From Pedobacter agri PB92 (GTDB lineage Bacteria; Bacteroidota; Bacteroidia; Sphingobacteriales; Sphingobacteriaceae): a stretch of DNA of 64,000 nucleotides. Made by a program: the position numbers and the translations under genes. Below the pieces are notes generated by a model. The model was not told the origin of the DNA. It made no database searches and worked only from the letters and a program-made list of their open reading frames with translations. The DNA is taken from positions 1 to 64,000 of the forward strand of contig NZ_AJLG01000001.1 in the NCBI RefSeq assembly GCF_000258495.1. Direction: 5' to 3'. Position 1 is the stretch's first letter, and every line of letters starts with the position of its first letter. Shown in pieces: positions 1 through 8,681 of the stretch.

Positions 1-5
1 CCGAA

Positions 6-36
6 TTGGAATGCAAAGATATAATTCGTTTCTTTG
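6..36 (+). promoter_or_regulatory. Putative era promoter
   Basis: A TTG at 6-8 and TTTCTTTG at 29-36, 20 nt apart, resemble the Bacteroidetes housekeeping promoter (-33 TTTG, -7 TANNTTTG). The era ATG lies 30 nt downstream at 67. The match is imperfect. Confidence 0.4.
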
Positions 37-66
37 TACTGCAAATTTTTTTTAAAAAATATTTCA

Positions 67-963
67 ATGGCGCATAAAGCAGGTTTTGTTAGTATAATAG
101 GTAAACCAAATGTAGGTAAATCCACCCTAATGAATGTGCTTGTAGGCGAGCGACTTAGCATTATCACACCAAAGGCGCAAACTACAAGGCATCGCATTTT
201 AGGTATTGTAAATGAAGAAGAATATCAGATTGTTTTTTCTGATACACCAGGCATAATCAAACCTAAATATTCTTTGCAGGAGAGTATGATGAGCTTTGTA
301 AACGGATCTTTAACTGATGCCGATGTACTTTTGTTCGTTACCGATATCAATGAAACGCATGATGAAGATGATGTGCTGGATAAGATTTTAGATAGAGACA
401 TTCCAACAATTGTACTCATCAACAAAATTGATAAAGCTTTACAAGAACAGGTTGATGAGAAGATTGCCTATTGGCAGGAAAAGCTTAATCCGGTTTCTAT
501 TTATGCTATTTCTGCTTTGCGTAAACATAATGTTGATGGAATAATGGCACATGTTTTAGATTTATTACCAGAGCATCCACCATATTATGATAAAGAAGAT
601 TTAACTGATCGCTCGGAACGTTTCTTCGTTTCTGAAATTATCCGTGAGAAAATTTTTCTGAATTACCAGAAAGAGATTCCTTACAGTACGGAGGTAATTG
701 TTAAAAGTTTTAAAGAAGAGGCGCTTAAAAATGGTAAAGGTGCCATGGTTCGCATTATGGCAGAAATTGTGGTGGAGCGTGATTCTCAAAAAAACATTCT
801 GATTGGAACAGGCGGAAGTATGCTCAAGAAAGTAGGTACAGAAGCACGTTTAGAAGTTGAGAAGTTTTTGGATACAAAAGTATTTTTAGAACTGTTTGTA
901 AAAGTAATTCCAGATTGGAGAAGTAAAAAGAATTACCTGAAGAGCTTCGGATACGATAATTAA
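67..963 (+). CDS. era: GTPase Era
   Basis: Era is an essential GTPase that binds 16S rRNA and assists 30S subunit maturation. The 298-aa product has GKPNVGKS (residues 12-19, G1), DTPG (59-62, G3) and NKID (119-122, G4), followed by a C-terminal KH-type RNA-binding region with the conserved IGTGG loop. Length fits the family. The ATG at 67 is preferred over an upstream in-frame TTG at 34, because Era proteins begin shortly before the G1 motif and the TTG overlaps the probable promoter. A thioredoxin-like gene follows 15 nt downstream and der lies a little further on, so two ribosome-assembly GTPases are close together. The gene is intact. Confidence 0.97.
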   Translation: MAHKAGFVSIIGKPNVGKSTLMNVLVGERLSIITPKAQTTRHRILGIVNEEEYQIVFSDTPGIIKPKYSLQESMMSFVNGSLTDADVLLFVTDINETHDEDDVLDKILDRDIPTIVLINKIDKALQEQVDEKIAYWQEKLNPVSIYAISALRKHNVDGIMAHVLDLLPEHPPYYDKEDLTDRSERFFVSEIIREKIFLNYQKEIPYSTEVIVKSFKEEALKNGKGAMVRIMAEIVVERDSQKNILIGTGGSMLKKVGTEARLEVEKFLDTKVFLELFVKVIPDWRSKKNYLKSFGYDN

Positions 964-978
964 TTTCGAAATTTAGGT

Positions 979-1485
979 ATGAAGAAAATTTTAATAACGC
1001 TCTTATTGTTTTCCGGCTTTACTGCTTTAGCGCAGGAATCAAACAACGGTAAAAAGCTTTGGGCAAAGTCAGTTTTAAATGAACAGGCGCCAAAGCTTAT
1101 TGTCGAACAATGGATTTCCGAACAACCGAATATGAAAGGTAAATTTGTTTTGGTCGATTTCTGGGCAACCTGGTGTGGACCATGCAGGGCATACATTCCA
1201 ACACTAAATGAAATTCAGAAAAAATATGCCGATCAACTGGTAGTTATTGGGATGTCTGATGAAACAGCAGATAAGGTAAAAGCTTTTGCTAATCCAAAAA
1301 TTGAATACTTTGAGGCAATTGATACTAAGGCACAGGTGAAAAATGCACTTGGTATAACCGGTATTCCGCATGCTATTCTAATCGATCCGAAAGGAATAGT
1401 GAGGTGGGAAGGTTTCCCGTTGCTTCAAAATAATCAGCTTACAGAAGATGTGATCAAAGGACTTCTAAGTAAGTATAAAAATTAA
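979..1485 (+). CDS. TlpA-like periplasmic thioredoxin-fold oxidoreductase
   Basis: This 168-aa protein starts with a signal peptide of about 19 residues ending in ALAQ, so it is probably periplasmic. The thioredoxin fold is shown by FWATWCGPC with the redox pair Cys66-Cys69 and by a GIPH segment carrying the cis-proline. The family (TlpA/ResA/AhpC-TSA) reduces or oxidises disulfides in exported proteins, for example during cytochrome c maturation. The exact partner cannot be read from the sequence. It follows era by 15 nt and may be cotranscribed with it. Confidence 0.88.
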   Translation: MKKILITLLLFSGFTALAQESNNGKKLWAKSVLNEQAPKLIVEQWISEQPNMKGKFVLVDFWATWCGPCRAYIPTLNEIQKKYADQLVVIGMSDETADKVKAFANPKIEYFEAIDTKAQVKNALGITGIPHAILIDPKGIVRWEGFPLLQNNQLTEDVIKGLLSKYKN

Positions 1486-1513
1486 TATTAATACAGGTTC
1501 CAAAAATTAACCA

Positions 1514-1521
1514 TACCTTTG
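1514..1521 (+). promoter_or_regulatory. Putative der promoter -7 element
   Basis: TACCTTTG followed by CAGC is an exact match to the Bacteroidetes -7 consensus TANNTTTG. No good -33 TTTG is visible at the right distance. It lies 120 nt upstream of der, before a palindromic repeat. Confidence 0.45.
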
Positions 1522-1546
1522 CAGCCCGAAATAAATCGGTTAGTAG

Positions 1547-1629
1547 TTGATAGTCAATGGCTGATAGCCAAATAGTTTAAGCAGCTTGCTGAACATCCAG
1601 ACCGTTAACTATAAGCCATTAACTATCAA
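1547..1629. repeat. Palindromic intergenic repeat upstream of der
   Basis: Arms TTGATAGTCAATGGCT (1547-1562) and AGCCATTAACTATCAA (1614-1629) are complementary at 15 of 16 positions, with a 51-nt loop. If transcribed, this makes a long hairpin in the der 5' UTR. Confidence 0.7.
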
Positions 1630-1640
1630 TAATACACGAA

Positions 1641-2943
1641 ATGAGTAATATTATCGCCATCGTAGGCAGGCCAAACGTAGGCAAGAGCACCCTTTTTAAT
1701 AGATTAACCGAAAGTCGTAAGGCTATTGTAGATGATATGAGCGGCGTTACCCGCGACAGGCATTATGGCGTAGGTGAGTGGACCGACAGACAATTTAGTG
1801 TAATTGATACTGGAGGTTACGTGGCTAACTCGGAAGATGTTTATGAAGCTGCCATCCGTGAACAGGTAATGATTGCCATTGAAGAAGCCAGTGTTTTGGT
1901 TTTTATGGTTGATGTAACTACCGGCATTACTGATCTGGACGATGATATTGCACAGGTGCTACGCAGAAGTAACAAACCCGTTTTTGTTTGTGCTAATAAA
2001 GTAGATAATACCGCATTGTACAATGAAATTCATACTTTCTATGGTTTTGGTTTAGGTGAGGTTTATCCTTTATCATCCATGACTGGGTCGGGTACAGGCG
2101 AGTTATTGGATGAGATCGTTAAAAACTTTGAAGATATTCCGGAAGAGGAAAATCAATTGCCAAAAATTACCATCGCTGGTCGGCCAAATGTAGGTAAATC
2201 ATCCTTGGTAAATGCTTTAATTGGTAAAGAACGTAACATTGTAACGGCAAATGCCGGTACCACCCGCGATTCGATTAAAATTCACTACAACCAGTTTGGA
2301 CATGAATTTATGCTGATTGATACCGCTGGATTGCGTAAAAAAAACAAAGGTTAAAGAAAACCTGGAATTTTATTCCGTAATGCGTACCATCAAAGCTTTA
2401 GAAGAAGCAGATGTTGTAGTATTAATGATTGATGCTGTTGAAGGTATCGAAAGTCAGGATATCAATATTTTCCATCTTGCGGAGAAAAATAAAAAAGGTA
2501 TTGTTATTTTAATTAACAAATGGGATTTGATTGAGAAAAATACTCAAACCATGAAAGCTTTCGAGGAGCAAATTCACGAACGCATTCGCCCGTTTACCGA
2601 TGTGCCTATCATATTTACCTCGGTATTGAATAAACAACGTATTTTCAAAGCAATTGAGGCTGCTTTAGAAGTTTATAAAAATCGTGGAAAGAAAATTCCT
2701 ACATCGAAATTAAATGATGTAATGTTGCCATTGATTGAGAAATTTCCACCACCAGCATTAAAAGGAAAGCACATTAAAATCAAATACATTACGCAAATTA
2801 ACGGTACTTCGCCAATGTTTGCATTCTTCTGTAATTTACCACAGTATATAAAAGATCCGTACAAACGTTTCATTGAAAATAAGCTTAGAGAGAATTTTGA
2901 TTTTTCAGGTTCGCCAATTCAAATCTTCTTCAGGCAGAAATAG
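1641..2943 (+). CDS. der: Ribosome biogenesis GTPase Der, frameshifted in this sequence
   Basis: Der (EngA) is an essential two-domain GTPase needed for 50S subunit assembly. The first reading frame (1641-2354) covers the first G domain (GRPNVGKST at residues 9-17, DTGG, NKVD) and the start of the second ([13 protein letters not shown]). It then hits a stop directly after an A8 run at 2337-2344. Reading seven A's instead restores a continuous 433-aa protein with [18 protein letters not shown] and the C-terminal KH-like domain. The break is thus a single extra A in a homopolymer. Since Der is essential, I take it as a sequencing error. Slippage on the A8 tract is less likely but would also give full-length protein. 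Confidence 0.93.
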
Positions 2944-2971
2944 CATTCGGCATTTCAATAATAATATTTAT

Positions 2972-3012
2972 AAAACAGGGCTTGTATTTCATCAGAAGTA
3001 CAGCCCTGTTTT
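2972..3012 (+). terminator. Intrinsic terminator after der
   Basis: AAAACAGGGCT (2972-2982) and AGCCCTGTTTT (3002-3012) form a perfect 11-bp stem ending in a short T tract, 28 nt after the der stop codon. Confidence 0.75.
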
Positions 3013-3096
3013 CGTTTCAAGTCCCGATGAAAAATCTGGATATTTCCAGGTCAAGAGATTTGGTTAACTCAATATCTAATTCCATATCTTCGTTTT

Positions 3097-3605
3097 ATGC
3101 AAATTGAAGTAAAAAACAGCCAGCCAAGTGATATAGATGCCATTTTTGATTTTTACGACATTGCTATTGCGCATCAAAAAAAGGTATTTAACAAACATTG
3201 GCAAGGCTTTAGCAGAGATTTGGTGCAAACCGAGATTGAGGAAGACCGTCAATATAAAATTTTAGTGGATGGAAAAAATGCATGTGTTTTGCCGTTACCT
3301 TTACCGATCAACTTATTTGGGGCGATCGCGATTTTGATTCCATTTACATCCACCGGATTGTAACGCATCCTGATTTCAGAGGTTATTCTTTCGTTAAAGA
3401 AATTATCAAATGGGCAAAGAAGTATGCGGCTGAACTTCAAATAAAATATATCCGGATGGATACCTGGGCAGATAATGAAAAGCTTTTAAAATATTACAAC
3501 GGTTGTGGTTTCACTTACGTTGGAGTGGTTATCCTCCAAAAATCAGAAGGTTTGCCGAAACATTATGAAGGCATCAGTTTAAGTCTGTTTGAAATTATTG
3601 TGTAG
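3097..3605 (+). CDS. GNAT family N-acetyltransferase, frameshifted
   Basis: The reading frame from 3097 breaks after NACV near 3290 and continues in another frame as FAVTFTDQLIWGD. Adding one T to the T4 run at 3287-3290 gives an intact protein of about 169 aa. The rejoined product has the GNAT pattern: a beta-strand region IYIHRIVTHPDFRGYSF (acetyl-CoA loop with R-G-x-S), then MDTWADNEKLLKYYNGCGF near the C-terminus. The substrate is unknown. TATCTTCG at 3085-3092 with TTTG at 3059-3062 is a plausible promoter. The gene converges on the next acetyltransferase with only 2 nt between stop codons. Confidence 0.8.
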
Positions 3606-3607
3606 GT

Positions 3608-4111
3608 TTAGAAAGTGATTTTCCAGCTGAGCATGTCATCTACTTCTCCAATATGAAGGAAATGGTTTTTCTCTAATATGGAATATGAAGCCACATTTTG
3701 CTTCTCTGTGGTCGCAAAAATTGATTTTACTTTAGGTTGCAATTTGGCCCATTCAACAATTCTGCCTACAGCTTCAGTCATAAAGCCTTTACCCCTAAAC
3801 TCTTCGTAAGTTCCATATCCTATCTCAATTTCTCCTTCTGCATCAGGTTCGCCTACGAAACAAATATCTCCTACCATCCTGTTGTCTGGCTTAGAAACTA
3901 TTGCCCAAAGGGTATGGTATAAATAATCCTTATCCCGATCAGAAACATTTGGTAAAATCGTTTGCGCTAATGCATCATGTAATGATGTGGATATATTTTT
4001 CTTTGTAGGTAAAAGATTTAATTCCTTTTCAAGCGAATGATCATCCTTAATATATTTTAGCAGTTGATTGTGTGTAAGAGGCTTTAAAATAAGGCGATCG
4101 GTTTCTAACAT
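3608..4111 (-). CDS. GNAT family N-acetyltransferase (RimJ/RimL-like)
   Basis: A 167-aa protein starting METDRLIL-like (MLETDRLILKPL), typical of the RimJ/RimL branch. It has GEIEIGYGTYEEFRGKGFMTEAV, which matches the family strand plus acetyl-CoA loop (R-G-K-G), and NVASYSILEKNHF near the end. Such enzymes transfer acetyl groups to protein N-termini, amino acids or antibiotics; the substrate is not predictable here. Length is normal. It is monocistronic and convergent with the frameshifted acetyltransferase at 3097-3605; the two are not close paralogues by eye. Confidence 0.87.
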   Translation of the reverse strand: MLETDRLILKPLTHNQLLKYIKDDHSLEKELNLLPTKKNISTSLHDALAQTILPNVSDRDKDYLYHTLWAIVSKPDNRMVGDICFVGEPDAEGEIEIGYGTYEEFRGKGFMTEAVGRIVEWAKLQPKVKSIFATTEKQNVASYSILEKNHFLHIGEVDDMLSWKITF

Positions 4112-4191
4112 ATGAGGGCACTAGTGGTAATCAATTTGTTTGATGTAGCTAAATTACGAGATAAAATTTCTCAGAAATGCATTTGGTAAGG

Positions 4192-5799
4192 CTATTGCAA
4201 ATTCACCAAAGCTTGCTTCACCGCATTATCATTTTGATTTGCCGAACGGTAATAGCCCACATCGCCAAGGTAATAGCGGCAGAGCAACGCTTTTAAGTCG
4301 TTAAGAATGACTGATCTGGAATTGTATAACTGAAAACGATCAATCTGAACATTTTTACGTTGCAAATAGCCGATAAAATCTTTAAAGTCGTTGTCGCCAA
4401 GCGTAAAAGAATTGATGTTTTGTTCTACAAAGCCGGCATTATACTTATTGGTCAATACGTTAAAAACATAGTCTGAAAGGATTTTTTTGCTAACCAATGT
4501 GGCATAGAACCTGTTATATCCAGCGGTATCAAGCTTAACGAAAACATCCGGTTGGATTCCCCCGCTTGGCTTTTGCTTTCTATTGTTTTGAATGGCTACA
4601 CCTTCAGCTTTTTCAATTGAATCCTGAAAAGATGTACGGTCGCCAGTTAATTCACCATCCATCATTCGCTCATCGAGCTCGTGTTTATAGGCATCATAAC
4701 CCTTTTTGTAAGATTTTTGGATGCTTCGTCCTGATGGGGTGTAATATCGAGCAATCGTTAAGTTCAACGCAGAGCCATCACCAAAAGAAAATTGTTCCTG
4801 TACCAGTCCTTTGCCAAAAGAACGGCGACCAATGATAATTCCGCGGCCTAAATCCTGAATTGCCCCGGCGACAATCTCACTTGCAGAAGCCGTATTTTCG
4901 TTGATCAAAATAGCAAGCTTCCCGTTTTGAAATGAACCTGAGCCTGTAGAGAAGTAATCTGTTCGGGGTTCATGTTTACCTTGCGTGTATACAATCAGTT
5001 TGTTTTCAGGTAAAAACTGATCGGCCAGGCCTGTGGCTGCAGAAAAATATCCACCACCATTATCACGCAGGTCGAGAATCAGCTTTTTCATTCCCTTTGC
5101 TTTGAGGTTATTAGCAGCACTAGCGAAATCATTGTCAGTATTGGCGCCGAATTTACTGATCCTCACATATCCCGTTTCAGCATTAATCATATACGCCGCA
5201 TCTATGCTGCTGATGTTTACTTTGCCTCTGGTCACCATCAAGCGGCTTTGCACCTGTGTGCCACTGTGCAATAGTGTAACACTAACGCCACTACCAGCTT
5301 TACCCCTAAATCGACCCGTGAGTTGTTCTTTAGGTAAATTTCTTCCGCTTACTGTTGCAGTATCAATCGTTAATATTTTGTCGCCCAATTTTATTCCTGC
5401 CTGGTAAGCCGGACCATCTTTAACAACGCCGGTCACCATCATGGTGTCGTTGAGCATGTAGTATTCAATCCCAACACCTTCAAAGTTTCCTTCGAGGTTA
5501 TCGCTCATGTCTTGAGCATCTGTTGGAGGTAAATAAACACTATGTGGATCCAACTGATGAAGAACACTATCTATTGGAAGGTTTTGAAATGAATCTGTGT
5601 TAATGTCATCAACATAATTTTTGTTAATGATATGTAGAATTTCCTCCAGTTTTCCATCGCTGTTAACCGCTAATTGCGAACTTCGTTTTACGCCAAAGCC
5701 CTGATCTTTGATGAACTTTATACCCAAAATCATACCCACTATTAAAATCACAGAATAGCTTATTGCAATAAGTATGTTATTTCGGGTATTCTTTTTCAT
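4192..5799 (-). CDS. C-terminal processing protease, S41 family
   Basis: This 535-aa protein has one N-terminal membrane anchor (about residues 8-29), a PDZ domain (about 100-190, with GVGIEY and GIKLGDKIL) and an S41 catalytic domain. LDLRDNGGG (242-250), ENTASASEIVAG (301-312, holding the nucleophilic serine) and SFGKGLVQ with Lys330 match the Ser-Lys dyad of CtpA/Tsp proteases. These cut periplasmic proteins from the C-terminus and act in envelope quality control. About 150 residues beyond the catalytic core form the C-terminal tail common in Bacteroidetes homologues. It is divergent from murQ, with 189 nt between the starts. Confidence 0.93.
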   Translation of the reverse strand: MKKNTRNNILIAISYSVILIVGMILGIKFIKDQGFGVKRSSQLAVNSDGKLEEILHIINKNYVDDINTDSFQNLPIDSVLHQLDPHSVYLPPTDAQDMSDNLEGNFEGVGIEYYMLNDTMMVTGVVKDGPAYQAGIKLGDKILTIDTATVSGRNLPKEQLTGRFRGKAGSGVSVTLLHSGTQVQSRLMVTRGKVNISSIDAAYMINAETGYVRISKFGANTDNDFASAANNLKAKGMKKLILDLRDNGGGYFSAATGLADQFLPENKLIVYTQGKHEPRTDYFSTGSGSFQNGKLAILINENTASASEIVAGAIQDLGRGIIIGRRSFGKGLVQEQFSFGDGSALNLTIARYYTPSGRSIQKSYKKGYDAYKHELDERMMDGELTGDRTSFQDSIEKAEGVAIQNNRKQKPSGGIQPDVFVKLDTAGYNRFYATLVSKKILSDYVFNVLTNKYNAGFVEQNINSFTLGDNDFKDFIGYLQRKNVQIDRFQLYNSRSVILNDLKALLCRYYLGDVGYYRSANQNDNAVKQALVNLQ

Positions 5800-5988
5800 T
5801 AGCGTTATGCAAATTTATGAAATTTAGCGGTTTACTATATTTTTTAACTGCATTTTCCTGTCTTTTGTTTCTAATATTTAACATAAATTAACGGTGTAAA
5901 TAGGCAACTAGAATTTTAGCAGACATATTTTTAAGTTTTTAGGATACTTTTTAAAAAGAATTTACCGAATTTTATCAAAATTAAATTT

Positions 5989-6807
5989 ATGAACAGAGTT
6001 ACCGAGCAGGAATCTAACTATAATAATATCGATCAAATGTCGGTATTGGAGGTTTTGCAGGGCATTAATAATGAAGATAAAACTGTTGCTTACGCAGTTG
6101 AAAAATCTTTGCCTCAAATAGAAAAACTAACTTCGGCCGTTGCCGAAAGAATGAAAAAGGGAGGTCGTTTGTTTTACATTGGCGCAGGTACCAGTGGCCG
6201 CTTAGGCGTGGTTGATGCATCTGAATGTCCACCAACGTATGGCGTGCCTTTTGATTGGGTAGTAGGTATTATTGCAGGTGGAGATACAGCGATTAGAAAA
6301 GCTGTGGAATTTGCAGAAGATGATGCTATTCAAGCCTGGAAAGACCTCGAAGAATTTAACATCAATGAAAAAGATTGTTTGGTTGGTTTAGCCGCTTCAG
6401 GAACCACACCATATGTAATTGGAGGTTTAAATACCGCACGTAAACATGGTGTTTTAACTGGTTGCATTGTTTGTAATACTGGTGGTCCAATTGCTGCGGA
6501 ATCTGATTTTCCGGTTGAGGTGGTAGTAGGCCCTGAGTTCATTACCGGTTCTACACGTATGAAATCGGGAACGGCCCAGAAATTAGTTTTAAACATGCTG
6601 AGCACCACGGTAATGGTGCAATTAGGGCGTGTTGTCGGAAACAAAATGGTTGATATGCAGTTAACTAATAATAAACTGGTTGATCGTGGAACACAAATGG
6701 TAGCCGACGAATTAAACATTGGTTATGACGAAGCAGCCGATTTGCTTACTCAACACGGAAGTGTTCGTAAAGCTGTTGAGGCTAGACAGCATGGCGTTAA
6801 AAGCTAA
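5989..6807 (+). CDS. murQ: N-acetylmuramic acid 6-phosphate etherase
   Basis: MurQ cleaves the lactyl ether of MurNAc-6-phosphate to give GlcNAc-6-phosphate and D-lactate during recycling of cell-wall sugars. The 272-aa protein contains a SIS domain with IGAGTSGRLGVVDASECPPTY, the family signature that includes a catalytic Glu, and STRMKSGTAQKLVLNM. It is slightly shorter than the ~300-aa E. coli enzyme because the C-terminal helices are trimmed, as is usual in Bacteroidetes. No PTS component or MurNAc kinase is next to it. The start fits the family N-terminus (RVTEQES). Confidence 0.95.
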   Translation: MNRVTEQESNYNNIDQMSVLEVLQGINNEDKTVAYAVEKSLPQIEKLTSAVAERMKKGGRLFYIGAGTSGRLGVVDASECPPTYGVPFDWVVGIIAGGDTAIRKAVEFAEDDAIQAWKDLEEFNINEKDCLVGLAASGTTPYVIGGLNTARKHGVLTGCIVCNTGGPIAAESDFPVEVVVGPEFITGSTRMKSGTAQKLVLNMLSTTVMVQLGRVVGNKMVDMQLTNNKLVDRGTQMVADELNIGYDEAADLLTQHGSVRKAVEARQHGVKS

Positions 6808-6873
6808 AGGTTATACGTTTAAGTCTGGGTGCTGATAAAAACCTTCGCAATACTAAAGTTTGGATAAATACAC

Positions 6874-6903
6874 ATTTAACTTTTAACCTGCAACTTTAAA
6901 CTT
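6874..6903 (+). repeat. AACTTT-type repeat upstream of a hypothetical gene
   Basis: ATTTAACTTTTAACC followed by AACTTTAAACTT ends 3 nt before the ATG at 6907. The same degenerate repeat type flanks the four-helix-bundle gene at 12400-12883. Confidence 0.5.
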
Positions 6904-6906
6904 AAA

Positions 6907-7473
6907 ATGCACGAAATCGAGCCTTATTACCAGTGGAGAGATGATTATGTTTCGGCAGAAGATGAGCGCTCACCTTTTTACAATACCGAATATTCAGAAA
7001 TTTATTTCGATAAGCAGATCTACAATTTTTTGCTACATCCCCAATGGGATGAGTTTGGGTCGAATACGCTTTACATGAAAGTGTTATATGCAGATTACGA
7101 TCGAAGTTATGCAATAATTGAGTTCATAGGGGAGTGGAATGATGCGATCAACAACGACATCATGTTGTTGAAACGTGATATCCTGGAGCTGATGATGGAT
7201 GAGGGCATTAATAAATTCATTCTGATTGGAGAAAATGTATTGAATTTTCATGCTTCTGATGATAGCTACTATGAGGAATGGTTTCAGGAAGTTGAAGATG
7301 GCTGGATCGTGGGCGTTAACTTTCAGGAACATGTAATTGCTGAATTCAGGGATAATAATATTGATTACTATATCAATTTTGGTGGCGCATTTGATAATTT
7401 ACCCTGGCGAACCTTAAAACCCTTACAGTTCTTTAAGAAAGTTGAAGAACTGCTGACAAAAAGATTGAACTAA
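6907..7473 (+). CDS. Conserved hypothetical protein, 188 aa
   Basis: I do not recognise a characterised family. The 188-aa product is acidic and rich in aromatic residues, with no signal peptide and no membrane segment, so it is probably cytoplasmic. It has alternating strand-like and helix-like segments (YAIIEFIGEW, INKFILIGENVLNF, EHVIAEFRDNNIDYYINFGG), suggesting a small alpha/beta fold. The ATG directly follows an AACTTT repeat. It lies between murQ (100 nt upstream) and the BI-1 gene (40 nt downstream) on the same strand and may share a transcript with the latter. Confidence 0.75.
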   Translation: MHEIEPYYQWRDDYVSAEDERSPFYNTEYSEIYFDKQIYNFLLHPQWDEFGSNTLYMKVLYADYDRSYAIIEFIGEWNDAINNDIMLLKRDILELMMDEGINKFILIGENVLNFHASDDSYYEEWFQEVEDGWIVGVNFQEHVIAEFRDNNIDYYINFGGAFDNLPWRTLKPLQFFKKVEELLTKRLN

Positions 7474-7513
7474 ATTGTTATTTTTAAAATCATTTAAATA
7501 CACAAATTAAAAA

Positions 7514-8257
7514 ATGGAACAACAAAATTATAATTATCAAACCAATAGTGTTTTCGTACAGGAAAGTTCTGTGTCGAAGAAATTTTTTGCGAACGTCTTT
7601 TTGTGGATGTTTGTGGCTTTAACATTATCTACCTTATCGGCCTTTTATATTTCAAATACTGAATCGGCACTTAGGGCATTAATCAACTTCGAAACTGGTC
7701 AAAGAACAGGTTTAGGTTATGTAGCCATGTTTGCGCCACTTGGTTTAGTATTGGTTATGGGCGCTGGTTTTTCAAGATTGTCTTATGCTGCATTGCTAGG
7801 TGTTTTTGCACTTTTTTCAGTTCTGCTTGGCGTAAGCTTAAGTTTTATCTTACTAATTTATACTGGTACGTCAATTATAACCTGTTTTGCTGCAGCAGCT
7901 GGTATTTTTGGTATTATGGCCGTAATGGGTTATACCACTAACATTGATTTAAGTAAATTCGGGCCAATTTTAATGGTAGGTGTTGCTGGATTATTCATAG
8001 CAAGTATTGCTAATATGTTTATTAAAAGTGAACAATTTAGTTTGGTAATGGCTTTCATAGGTATTGCTGTTTTCACGGCTTTAACCGCTTATGATGTTCA
8101 AAAAATCAAAAGAATTGGTCAAGGTTTAGAAGAAAGTGGCGAAGCAATTCCATCAGCTGATACCAAAAAGTTGGCGATCATGGCTGCTTTAAATCTTTAT
8201 TTAGATTTTATTAATATCTTCCTTTTCCTACTACGTATCTTCGGAAGCAGAAAATAA
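7514..8257 (+). CDS. Bax inhibitor-1 / YccA family membrane protein
   Basis: A 247-aa, strongly hydrophobic protein with about seven predicted membrane spans. It carries the BI-1 family pattern: a hydrophilic N-terminus (about 20 residues), AYDVQKIKRIG after span 6, and LNLYLDFINIFLFLLRIFGSRK at the C-terminus. Bacterial relatives include YccA, which modulates FtsH, and YetJ, a pH-sensitive calcium leak channel; which role applies here is unknown. The two strong hairpins that follow suggest it ends a transcript before the metH riboswitch. Confidence 0.92.
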   Translation: MEQQNYNYQTNSVFVQESSVSKKFFANVFLWMFVALTLSTLSAFYISNTESALRALINFETGQRTGLGYVAMFAPLGLVLVMGAGFSRLSYAALLGVFALFSVLLGVSLSFILLIYTGTSIITCFAAAAGIFGIMAVMGYTTNIDLSKFGPILMVGVAGLFIASIANMFIKSEQFSLVMAFIGIAVFTALTAYDVQKIKRIGQGLEESGEAIPSADTKKLAIMAALNLYLDFINIFLFLLRIFGSRK

Positions 8258-8317
8258 TCTGGTAAAAATCTGATCCATCAGATTACAATTTTTAATTCAA
8301 TACAAAACAATATTCTT

Positions 8318-8348
8318 AAGGCCGTGCAGTTTTGCATGGCCTTTGTAA
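8318..8348 (+). terminator. Terminator hairpin upstream of the metH leader
   Basis: AAGGCCGTGCA (8318-8328) pairs with TGCATGGCCTT (8333-8343) through 11 bp with one G-U, followed by a T-rich stretch. A smaller perfect hairpin, AATCTGAT-CC-ATCAGATT, lies at 8267-8284, just after the BI-1 stop. Confidence 0.65.
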
Positions 8349-8374
8349 TTTTATTTGGCTACGGGCTGATAATT

Positions 8375-8406
8375 TTTGGAATTGATGTTGCTTTGTTGCA
8401 TTTTTG
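8375..8406 (+). promoter_or_regulatory. Putative promoter of the metH riboswitch transcript
   Basis: TTTG at 8375-8378, a 20-nt spacer and CATTTTTG at 8399-8406 match the Bacteroidetes promoter with one change in the -7 box. Transcription would begin about where the riboswitch P1 stem starts. Confidence 0.5.
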
Positions 8407-8410
8407 TATG

Positions 8411-8510
8411 CTTATTAAGAAAGACGGAGGGATTAGACCCAACGAAGTCTTAGCAACCTGTGCCAACAAGGTGCTACATTCTAATCTCAGCAGTGGCGAG
8501 AGCAGATAAG
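8411..8510 (+). ncRNA. SAM-I (S-box) riboswitch controlling metH
   Basis: The segment matches the S-box aptamer in order: P1 5' strand CTTATT (8411), the purine-rich GACGGAGGGATTAGACCC, the conserved AACGAAGTCTTAGCAACC, then GTGCCAACAAGGTGCTA, a P3/P4 region, and the P1 3' strand AGATAAG (8504-8510). It lies 172 nt upstream of metH, the expected target, since methionine synthesis feeds S-adenosylmethionine. A small reading frame overlapping it is not a gene. No U-tract terminator is obvious downstream. A second AGATAAG at 8541-8547 could compete for the P1 5' strand, so the off-switch may be non-standard or translational. Confidence 0.92.
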
Positions 8511-8554
8511 TTTTAGTGGTAATTTACACGCCAACTTTTAAGATAAGCCTTTTT

Positions 8555-8660
8555 AAGTATCAGGTATTAAGTATCAAATATCATGACATGGTTGTCTGAT
8601 GTTTTTTGCCCATTACCTGCAGTTGGGTCGATGTTAAGAATCTTTATACTCGATACTAAC
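8555..8660. repeat. Imperfect palindromic repeat between riboswitch and metH
   Basis: AAGTATCAGGTATTAAGTAT at the left and a rough reverse complement in 8641-8660 (TTTATACTCGATACTAAC) form imperfect arms. The left arm contains tandem AAGTATC-like units. It occupies most of the metH 5' UTR behind the riboswitch. Confidence 0.55.
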
Positions 8661-8681
8661 TAATGCTACTATAAACAACAA

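Noticed and set aside
2337-2344. Programmed ribosomal frameshifting in der
   Set aside because: An A8 run can slip, but Der is not known to need frameshifting, and six similar indels in the window make sequence error more likely.
5033-5407. 124-codon frame antisense to the S41 protease
   Set aside because: It is a shadow frame of a clear gene on the other strand; hydrophobicity comes from complementing charged codons.
6330-6719. 129-codon frame antisense to murQ
   Set aside because: murQ is certain in this segment; no ribosome-binding region or homology is evident for the antisense frame.
8324-8509. 61-codon open frame upstream of metH
   Set aside because: It overlaps the terminator hairpin and the SAM riboswitch; the codons track RNA structure, not a protein.
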